Shown here in pieces: positions 8,325 to 14,845 of a stretch of 64,000 nt of DNA. Numbering within the stretch: the stretch's first letter is position 1; every line of letters begins with the position of its first letter. Origin of the DNA: Lachnospiraceae bacterium UBA3633. GTDB taxonomy: Bacteria; Bacillota; Clostridia; Lachnospirales; Lachnospiraceae. The notes beneath the pieces were generated by a model. It ran no database searches. It worked only from the letters and a program-made list of their open reading frames with translations, and was not told the origin of the DNA. The stretch covers positions 1-64,000 of the forward strand of contig DFKY01000020.1 of the NCBI GenBank assembly GCA_002374095.1. Direction: 5' to 3'. Both the position numbers and the translations under genes were made by a program.

Positions 8325-8954
8325 ATGTATGTAGTGGAAAAGGTATTGAATGGAAAACTACTTGAGTATTGCTATTTTTTACATAAGGAAGATGAAAAAG
8401 AGTCAGTATGCATAGATCCTGGCTATGACAGCGACAAAATATTGAATTATATAGAAGAAAAAGGACTAATTGTAGACACAATACTTCTCACACATGGACA
8501 TTTTGATCATATACTTGGGGCAAGAGCAATAATAGATAAGTTTTCACCTAAAGTGTATATATCTGAAGAAGACGAAAAGATATTATATGATCCATACAAT
8601 AATTATGCAGATATGATAAATGTGTATGATATACCAAAGATAGATATTACTAAAAATGTCCATGATGAAGACATTATAGAGGCTCTTGGGCTTAGTATAA
8701 AATGTCTAAGTACACCTGGACATACGAGTGGATGTATTTCATACTATATAGAAAGTGAAAAGATTCTTTTTAGCGGAGATACACTTTTTAAAGAAACTTT
8801 TGGAAGAGTTGATCTGTATAGTGGTGATTTTGTAGCAATACAAAATAGTATACTTCATAAATTATTTTTACTTCCGGATGATACGAAAGTCTATCCAGGG
8901 CATGGACGTGAGACAACTATTGGATATGAGAAAATACACAATGAGATACTATAA
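8325..8954 (+). CDS. MBL-fold metallo-hydrolase (glyoxalase II-like)
   Basis: A 209-residue metallo-beta-lactamase fold protein. The zinc-binding signature THGHFDH is near residue 54. TPGHTSG, FSGDTLF and the final YPGHGRET supply the remaining ligands. The size and the short C-terminus match the YcbL/GloB-like small hydrolases, whose true substrates are often unknown. Hydroxyacylglutathione hydrolase activity is therefore unsure, especially in an anaerobe that may lack glutathione. AAAGGG, 13 bases before the ATG, is a weak ribosome site. The gene sits between rel and cmk in the same direction, with gaps of 23 and 8 bases. Confidence 0.88.
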   Translation: MYVVEKVLNGKLLEYCYFLHKEDEKESVCIDPGYDSDKILNYIEEKGLIVDTILLTHGHFDHILGARAIIDKFSPKVYISEEDEKILYDPYNNYADMINVYDIPKIDITKNVHDEDIIEALGLSIKCLSTPGHTSGCISYYIESEKILFSGDTLFKETFGRVDLYSGDFVAIQNSILHKLFLLPDDTKVYPGHGRETTIGYEKIHNEIL

Positions 8955-8962
8955 GGAGGAAT

Positions 8963-9622
8963 ATGAGTTATAAGATAGCTATAGATGGGCCATCAAGTGC
9001 CGGCAAAAGCACGCTTGCAAAAGGGCTTGCAAAAGCTTTAGGGTATGTGTATATCGATACAGGAGCTATGTATAGAGCTATAGGGTATTATCTATTGAAA
9101 GAAGGTGTAGACCCACATGATGAAGAAGCGATAAAAAAAGTTCTTGATAAGATTGATGTGACACTTGATTATGATAGTGATGGTAATCTCCATGTGTATC
9201 TAAATAAAGAAGACATATCAAAGTTTATAAGGACAGAAAGTGTTGGTGATGCAGCATCTGTATCAAGTCAATTTGCAGATGTAAGAAGTAAACTTGTATC
9301 ACTTCAAAGAAAACTTGCTGATGAGAAGTCTTGTGTGATGGATGGTAGAGATATAGCATCCAATGTCCTTCCAGATGCAAACTTAAAACTCTTTGTGACA
9401 GCAAGTGATGAATGTCGAGCAAAAAGAAGACTTGCAGAAGAAAAAGAGAAAGGAATTGATACCACATACGAAAAAGTGCTTGAAGACCTTAAAGCAAGAG
9501 ATTATAGAGATACCCATCGCAAACTTAATCCACTTATAAAGGTTGACGAGGCCCATGTTATAGATACAACAGATATGAGCCCAGATGATATGATTGATGA
9601 TGTGCTTAAAAGGTTTTTTTAG
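8963..9622 (+). CDS. cmk: Cytidylate kinase
   Basis: Phosphorylates CMP and dCMP to the diphosphates. The P-loop IDGPSSAGKST is at residues 6-16, followed by YIDTGAMYRAI. The catalytic region contains GRDIASNVLPDA, and the lid is arginine-rich (CRAKRRLAEE, ARDYRDTHR). The length of 219 residues is normal. A strong AAGGAGG lies just before the ATG. The stop codon touches the start codon of ispH, a neighbour often seen for cmk in Clostridia, so translation is probably coupled. Confidence 0.95.
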   Translation: MSYKIAIDGPSSAGKSTLAKGLAKALGYVYIDTGAMYRAIGYYLLKEGVDPHDEEAIKKVLDKIDVTLDYDSDGNLHVYLNKEDISKFIRTESVGDAASVSSQFADVRSKLVSLQRKLADEKSCVMDGRDIASNVLPDANLKLFVTASDECRAKRRLAEEKEKGIDTTYEKVLEDLKARDYRDTHRKLNPLIKVDEAHVIDTTDMSPDDMIDDVLKRFF

Positions 9623-10471
9623 ATGGAGATTATTGTTGCAAAGAATGCAGGATTTTGTTTTGGGGTAAAGAGGGCTATAGAGAAGACTCAAGATATTTTA
9701 TGTGAAAAAAAAGGAAAAGTTTTTTCTATAGGATCACTTATACACAATGAATTAGTTACTGATGATCTGAAAAAGAAAGGACTTATTGAGATAGATGATA
9801 TTTCGACGATAAGTGACATCAAAAATGAGACAGTCATCATAAGAACACATGGCGTTGAAAAAGAGATATATGATATACTTAAAAAAAATAATAATGAGAT
9901 AATAGACTTAACATGTCCATTTGTGAAGAAAATACATGATATCGTTGATGAATACTCAACAAAAAATTATAAGATTATAGTTATCGGTGATAAGAGACAT
10001 CCAGAAGTTAGGGGCATAGTATCACATGGGCATGAAGTATCGGTTGTGTCGTCTGAAGATGATATAAAAAAGCTTACTTTTGATAGAAAAGATAAGGTTT
10101 TAGTGGTGTCACAAACTACAGAGAGCGTAGATAAGGTAGAAAAATTAGTTGATATTTTAAAAGTTTTTTACTATAATATAGAGGTAGTCAATACAATATG
10201 TAGCACTACGATAGAGAGGCAAGAAGAAGTAGGTACTCTTGCTAAGGTTTTAGATGTTGTAATCATAATTGGGAGTGAAAATTCTTCCAATACAATGAAA
10301 TTATACAATATAGCAAGTAAGCATTGCAACAAAACCTATATAGTAAGTAATAGAGCCTGCGTTAAAAGCATTGATCTTGATGATAATATGAAAGTGGGTA
10401 TATGTGCAGGAGCTTCAACCCCACAATACTTAATTGAGGAGATTATTGAAGATGTCAGAAATGAGCTTTGA
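9623..10471 (+). CDS. ispH: 4-hydroxy-3-methylbut-2-enyl diphosphate reductase
   Basis: Last enzyme of the MEP isoprenoid pathway, reducing HMBPP to IPP and DMAPP. The iron-sulfur cysteines are visible in NAGFCFGVKRA (near residue 12), DLTCPFVKK (near 96) and NTICSTTIERQ (near 193). The family signature GICAGASTP is near the C-terminus. The length of 282 residues corresponds to the stand-alone enzyme. In many Clostridia this domain is fused to an S1-repeat protein. Here the S1 gene is separate and overlaps by 20 bases, so the two are probably translationally coupled. No ribosome site is obvious at the ATG, which directly follows the cmk stop. Confidence 0.95.
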   Translation: MEIIVAKNAGFCFGVKRAIEKTQDILCEKKGKVFSIGSLIHNELVTDDLKKKGLIEIDDISTISDIKNETVIIRTHGVEKEIYDILKKNNNEIIDLTCPFVKKIHDIVDEYSTKNYKIIVIGDKRHPEVRGIVSHGHEVSVVSSEDDIKKLTFDRKDKVLVVSQTTESVDKVEKLVDILKVFYYNIEVVNTICSTTIERQEEVGTLAKVLDVVIIIGSENSSNTMKLYNIASKHCNKTYIVSNRACVKSIDLDDNMKVGICAGASTPQYLIEEIIEDVRNEL

Positions 10472-11603
10472 AGAATTATTAAACCAGTCGATGAAAGAAA
10501 TTTATCCTGGAGAGATAGTTGAAGGAAGAGTTATAAGCGTGCATAAAGATTATGCCGTGCTTAATATCGGGTATAAAGCAGATGGAATCATAAAAGCTTC
10601 TGATTATAGTAAAGATATGAACCTTGATTTGACTACTGTACTTCATATAGATGATAATGTCACAGTAAAGGTTAAAAAGCTTAACGATGGAGAAGGACAG
10701 GTGTTGTTATCAAGAAAAGAGCTTATACAAAGTCAAGTCAATGAGAGACTTAAGACACTTTACGAAAGCAAAGAAGTACAGAAAGGTAAAGTTATAAAAG
10801 TGACATCTGGTGGACTTGTATGCGAGATAGAACCAGAGATTACAGTTTTTGTTCCAAAGTCACTAGTATCTAATAAACCCGTAGATGATTTAGAGTCTTA
10901 TGATGGCAAAGTTCTTGAATTTATAATATCAGAGTTTAATCCACTTAGAAATAGATGCATTGGAGATAGAAAGAGACTTCTTGTGGCAGCTGAAAAAGAA
11001 AGACATAGAGAAGCTCTTGAAAAGATTAAAGTTGGCGATATTATTGAAGGTACAATTACAAATGTCGTAGATTATGGTGCATTTGTAGATGTGGGTGGTA
11101 TAGATGGACTCTTACATATCTCAGAGATGGGTTGGGGTAAGATAAAAAATCCAAAGAAAATATATAATGTGGGCGACAAAGTAAAAGTACTTGTAAGAGA
11201 AGTAAATGGCGATAAGATATCACTTACGACAAAGTTCCCAGAAGAAAATCCATGGTTACTTGCAAGAGTTAATTATGCACTTGGAAAGACAGTAAAAGGG
11301 AAAGTAGTACGCATGACTGATTATGGTGCATTTGTTGCACTTGATGATTATATAGATGCACTTGTCCATGTGTCAGAGATAAGTAGAGAACGAGTAAAGA
11401 AACCAGAAGATGTCTTGAAGATTGGTGAGGAGATAGAAGCTAAAGTTATAGATTATAATGAAGCTGACAAAAAGATATCACTTAGTATAAAAGCACTTCT
11501 TCCAGAACCGGAGAAAGTGGTAGAAGAAAAACAAGACATAGTTGATGTAGACATAGAAGAGTATGCTAAAAATATGGAAGAAAAAAAGGAAGAAAATAAA
11601 TAA
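10452..11603 (+). CDS. S1 RNA-binding domain protein (ribosomal S1-like)
   Basis: 383 residues with four S1 repeats, starting near residues 12, 88, 193 and 278. The last two are the best conserved (VDYGAFVDVGGIDGLLHISE and TDYGAFVALDDYIDALVHVS). An acidic, lysine-rich tail follows. Firmicute S1-like proteins of this kind bind mRNA and may assist translation, though their role is less settled than that of E. coli S1. The ATG at 10452 is chosen because GAGGAG (10436-10441) lies ten bases upstream. An upstream TTG would put that site inside the gene. The start overlaps the end of ispH, and a terminator follows. Confidence 0.9.
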   Translation: MSEMSFEELLNQSMKEIYPGEIVEGRVISVHKDYAVLNIGYKADGIIKASDYSKDMNLDLTTVLHIDDNVTVKVKKLNDGEGQVLLSRKELIQSQVNERLKTLYESKEVQKGKVIKVTSGGLVCEIEPEITVFVPKSLVSNKPVDDLESYDGKVLEFIISEFNPLRNRCIGDRKRLLVAAEKERHREALEKIKVGDIIEGTITNVVDYGAFVDVGGIDGLLHISEMGWGKIKNPKKIYNVGDKVKVLVREVNGDKISLTTKFPEENPWLLARVNYALGKTVKGKVVRMTDYGAFVALDDYIDALVHVSEISRERVKKPEDVLKIGEEIEAKVIDYNEADKKISLSIKALLPEPEKVVEEKQDIVDVDIEEYAKNMEEKKEENK

Positions 11604-11611
11604 TAAGTAAT

Positions 11612-11633
11612 GGGCGGGCAACCGCCCTTTTTT
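11612..11633 (+). terminator. Terminator after the S1 protein gene
   Basis: GGGCGG (11612-11617), loop GCAA, CCGCCC (11622-11627) and six T form a compact, stable hairpin. Confidence 0.88.
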
Positions 11634-11644
11634 AAAAACAATAT

Positions 11645-12112
11645 ATGGGAAATAGAGGTCTTGAAAAACTATCACAATTTTTTGTAGGGCTTGCGACTTT
11701 CTTTGTAAAGCTTGCTATTTTTTGTGTTGTCATATATCTAATAGGTATAAGACTTTTTGACTTTGGCCATAGACTCTTTTATGAAAAGGCGATGAGTGAG
11801 GGTGAAGGGGAAGTTATAACTTTTGAGATAAAAAAGGGCGAGACAAGTGAAGAGATAGCTGAAAGATTGAAAGAAGCAGGACTTATAGATGATACTTTAG
11901 TGTTTAAATTTAGAGCAAAAATCTACGAGACTAATTTTACACCCAATGTATATAACTTAAAAACCAATATGACTATTAAAAATATGCTTGATGTATTTGA
12001 TAGTCCTACAGCGGAGTACATAAGTGAGCAAGAGCCTGGTGATGAGGTATATCAACTTTCGCCTGAAGATGATGGAGTAGGGTTAGAGACAGAAGAAAGT
12101 GAATCCCAGTGA
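11645..12112 (+). CDS. Short MltG/YceG-like membrane protein without catalytic domain
   Basis: 155 residues. One transmembrane helix (about 18-38, FVKLAIFCVVIYLIGIRLF) is followed by a LysM-like unit typical of the N-terminal part of MltG (ITFEIKKGETSEEIAERLKE, then AGLIDDTLVFKFRAK). Full MltG enzymes, which cut nascent peptidoglycan glycan strands, are about 330-380 residues and carry a catalytic glutamate in the missing C-terminal domain. This protein instead ends in an acidic tail. Its place just before a trmR-like and a U32 gene equals the yrrL position in Bacillus. It may be a reduced paralogue that binds or regulates, and a complete MltG may exist elsewhere. Confidence 0.75.
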   Translation: MGNRGLEKLSQFFVGLATFFVKLAIFCVVIYLIGIRLFDFGHRLFYEKAMSEGEGEVITFEIKKGETSEEIAERLKEAGLIDDTLVFKFRAKIYETNFTPNVYNLKTNMTIKNMLDVFDSPTAEYISEQEPGDEVYQLSPEDDGVGLETEESESQ

Positions 12113-12127
12113 TTTTGGAGTGACAAA

Positions 12128-12787
12128 ATGGTTACATATAATGTAAATGATGAGAGAATAGAAGATTTTATAAAATCACTTGATGATTATGATGAAGAGA
12201 TAGAATCACTTAAGGACTATGCTCTAAAAAATGATGTACCAATCATACGAGATGAGACAAGAAATTTTTTAAGATTACTTTTAAGAATAAAAAAACCAAG
12301 AAAGATTCTTGAACTTGGCACAGCGATAGCGTATTCTACACTTGTCATATATAAGTCATGTGATAAGGATATAGATAGTATAGTGACAGTAGAGAATAAC
12401 ATAGATCGTATAAAAGAAGCAAAAACTAATATAGAAAAGTTTTTTGATGATAAAAAAGTAGTGCTTATTGAAGATGATATAACCAATTATCTTGAAGCAG
12501 CTGAAAAAGAAGAAAAATATGATTTTGTATTTCTTGATGCAGCTAAAGCTCAGTATATAGTATGGCTACCCATGCTTAAGAAACTTATGAAAAAAGGAGC
12601 GGTACTTCTTGCAGACAATATTTTTAAGGATGGAGAGATACTTGAGTCAAGATATACAATTATAAAAAGAGATAGAACGATACATAAAAGGATGCGAGAA
12701 TACTTACACGAGGTTGCTAAAGACGTAGACTTTGATACAACTATTTTTAATGTAGGAGATGGGATATCGGTATCAATAAAAAAATAG
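12128..12787 (+). CDS. trmR: SAM-dependent O-methyltransferase, TrmR-like
   Basis: 219 residues, O-methyltransferase family 3. The SAM-binding loop is LELGTAIAYSTLVI near residue 62. The metal and catalytic region is FVFLDAAKAQY, followed by VLLADNIFKDGEI. In Bacillus the orthologue YrrM (TrmR) methylates 5-hydroxyuridine at the tRNA wobble position. It sits before the U32 hydroxylation genes, exactly as here, so that role is the best inference. GGAG (12116-12119) precedes the ATG. The last codons run through an A7 tract (12778-12784) directly into the TAG stop, in the correct register for -1 slippage into the following U32 frame. Confidence 0.88.
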   Translation: MVTYNVNDERIEDFIKSLDDYDEEIESLKDYALKNDVPIIRDETRNFLRLLLRIKKPRKILELGTAIAYSTLVIYKSCDKDIDSIVTVENNIDRIKEAKTNIEKFFDDKKVVLIEDDITNYLEAAEKEEKYDFVFLDAAKAQYIVWLPMLKKLMKKGAVLLADNIFKDGEILESRYTIIKRDRTIHKRMREYLHEVAKDVDFDTTIFNVGDGISVSIKK

Positions 12788-14001
12788 AATTACTTGTACC
12801 AGCTGGAGACAAAGAGACATTTAAGGTTGCAATTCACTTTGGAGCTGATGCTATATATATAGGTGGAGAAGCTTTTTCATTAAGAGCAAAAGCTGTGAAT
12901 TTTAGTTTGAATGATATGAAAGAATGTATAGATTTAGCACATTCAAAAAATGTCAAAGTGTATGTGACGGCCAATATTTATGCACACAATGATGACCTTG
13001 GAGATATAAGAAAGTATTTTGAAGAATTGAATCTTATGAAGCCTGATGCAGTGCTTATATCTGATATTGGGGTTATAAGTATAGCGAAAGAAATACTTAA
13101 GGGAATAGACATTCATCTTTCGACACAAGCGAATACTACAAATTATGAAACTGTAAAATTTTTCTCTAATCTTGGTATAAAAAGAGTAGTACTTGCAAGA
13201 GAGTTGTCGCTTGCTGAGATTAAAAAGATAAAAGATGAAGTTGGTGATGATGTAGAGATAGAGACATTTGTTCATGGGTCTATGTGTATATCTTATAGCG
13301 GAAGATGTCTACTTTCTGCTTATATGACAGGTAAGTCTGCAAATGATGGACTTTGTACGCATCCTTGCAGGTGGAAATATATGTTACTTGAAGAAGAAGA
13401 GAGAAAAGGTGAATACATGCCTGTCATTGAGACAGAACGTGGTACATATATATTTAATTCAAAAGACTTAAACATGATAGAGCATGTCGATAAGCTGATT
13501 GAAGCAGGGATAGATTCCCTGAAGATAGAAGGCAGGATGAAATCGCCTCTTTATGTAGCAATAGTGACTCGGACTTATAGAAAGGCTATAGATGACTACT
13601 ACAAAGGCATTGATATATATAGAGATAGTATAAAAAACTATAAGGATGAGATTGGCAAGTGTACTTACAGAGAGTATACTACTGGCTTTTATTTTGGGAA
13701 ACCTGATGAAAATACGCAAATATATGACAATAGCACATATATAAAAGGGTCGACGTTTTTTGGAATTATCGAAAAGGTTGATGATGAGTTCGCATATCTT
13801 GAGCAAAAAAATAAGTTTAGCGTTGGCGATACTTTAGTAGTTATGAAAAATGATTTTTCTAATCTTACCGTAAAAGTACTTTCTATATATGATGCAGAGA
13901 CTAATAAGGAACTTGATAGTTGCCCGCACTCAAAAGAAAAGTTAAAAGTGAAGTTTGATAAAAAAGTTGAAGTGATGGATGTATTAAGGTCGATTGATTA
14001 A
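12766..14001 (+). CDS. Peptidase U32 family protein, TrhP-like (start uncertain)
   Basis: U32 family proteins such as TrhP hydroxylate uridine 34 of tRNA using prephenate. The conserved N-terminus IELLVPAGDKETF and GADAIYIGGEAFSLRAKA is encoded from 12784. The signature HGSMCISYSGRC and the later GLCTHPCRW supply the iron-sulfur cysteines. No ATG, GTG or TTG lies between the in-frame stop at 12748 and 12894. The first usual codon, GTG at 12895, would remove the conserved N-terminus. I place the start at ATC 12766, seven bases after GGAG (12755-12758). The alternatives are a -1 shift from the methyltransferase at A7 (12778-12784), or a sequencing error in that run. The family is certain; the 5' end is not. 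Confidence 0.8.
   Translation: MGINKKIELLVPAGDKETFKVAIHFGADAIYIGGEAFSLRAKAVNFSLNDMKECIDLAHSKNVKVYVTANIYAHNDDLGDIRKYFEELNLMKPDAVLISDIGVISIAKEILKGIDIHLSTQANTTNYETVKFFSNLGIKRVVLARELSLAEIKKIKDEVGDDVEIETFVHGSMCISYSGRCLLSAYMTGKSANDGLCTHPCRWKYMLLEEEERKGEYMPVIETERGTYIFNSKDLNMIEHVDKLIEAGIDSLKIEGRMKSPLYVAIVTRTYRKAIDDYYKGIDIYRDSIKNYKDEIGKCTYREYTTGFYFGKPDENTQIYDNSTYIKGSTFFGIIEKVDDEFAYLEQKNKFSVGDTLVVMKNDFSNLTVKVLSIYDAETNKELDSCPHSKEKLKVKFDKKVEVMDVLRSID
12778..12784 (+). other. Possible -1 slippery heptamer A AAA AAA
   Basis: Seven A stand in the register NNA AAA AAA of the methyltransferase frame, directly before its TAG stop. A -1 shift would read on as AAA AAA ATA GAA into the conserved start of the U32 protein. 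GGAG lies 19 bases upstream, further than in the dnaX example. Transcriptional slippage adding one A would have the same effect. Confidence 0.4.
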
Positions 14002-14845
14002 TTTTATAAAAAAAAGCATATTTATATTGTGCGCCATAGTATTATTTATTTATCTTATATTTTGTGATGCAGTAATGTCGATAAGCTTGAGTATGAATTT
14101 GTGCTTTATTGCTGCAGGTGCACTTTTTATGATGCTCCAATTTGTATTTAATCATCCAGTAAATCACGAAGAAAGAGAACCATCTTTTTTTCATATATTT
14201 GTGAAAATAGTATCTTTTACATTTTTCTCATTTATAATCTTGATTATAGTTTTCAATGTTTTATATCCCAAAAATAAAATTGATATAGAAGGGCAGAAAG
14301 ACTACGATTATATTATAGTTTTTGGAGCTGGAGTAGCTGATGGAAAGACGAGGATTATCAATTCAAGGCTTGATCTAGCGGTTGAGTATGCAAAAAATTA
14401 TCGTAGAACCAAGTTTGTACTTACTGGAGCAAAAGGGGAAAATGAGCCTATAGAAGAAGCGATATATATGAGAAACTATATGGTGGAGAGAGGTATAAGT
14501 GATTCGCGAATCATAGTCGATCCTTTCTCTGTGAATACACAAGAAAACATATACAATTCACTTACGCTAATAAAAAAAGATGTCTTGAGAAGAGGAAGAA
14601 AAGAAAAAATTATCACAAGACCATTTAAAAATAGTGATGAGATTTTTGATCTTGACTTTATCAACATAGGATTTATGTCGAGTGACTTTCATCTTACACG
14701 AATCAATATGATGGCAAAAAAACAAGGTGTTTTCAAACCATATGATATAGAATGTGAGACTAATATATTGTATAAACCATATCTTTATGTAAGGGAGGAT
14801 TTAAGTCTCTTTAAGGCTTTTGTACTTAATGAGCTGAAATTTTAG
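13994..14845 (+). CDS. DUF218 (ElyC/SanA/YdcF-type) membrane protein
   Basis: 283 residues. Three hydrophobic segments lie in the first 100 residues. A DUF218 domain follows, with the opening strand YDYIIVFGAGVADGK, the central KFVLTGAKGENEP and the acidic-serine helix region SVNTQENIYNSL. The late strand containing SSDFHLTR is typical of the family. Members act in the envelope and have been linked to peptidoglycan or enterobacterial antigen control in E. coli, but no substrate is known here. The start is a TTG at 13994, eight bases inside the U32 gene and five bases after AAGG (13985-13988). Later ATGs would remove membrane helices. Confidence 0.82.
   Translation: MINFIKKSIFILCAIVLFIYLIFCDAVMSISLSMNLCFIAAGALFMMLQFVFNHPVNHEEREPSFFHIFVKIVSFTFFSFIILIIVFNVLYPKNKIDIEGQKDYDYIIVFGAGVADGKTRIINSRLDLAVEYAKNYRRTKFVLTGAKGENEPIEEAIYMRNYMVERGISDSRIIVDPFSVNTQENIYNSLTLIKKDVLRRGRKEKIITRPFKNSDEIFDLDFINIGFMSSDFHLTRINMMAKKQGVFKPYDIECETNILYKPYLYVREDLSLFKAFVLNELKF

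Noticed and set aside
12895..14001. GTG at 12895 as the start of the U32 gene
   Set aside because: It would remove the conserved PAGD and GADAIYIGG strands, which are encoded without interruption upstream.
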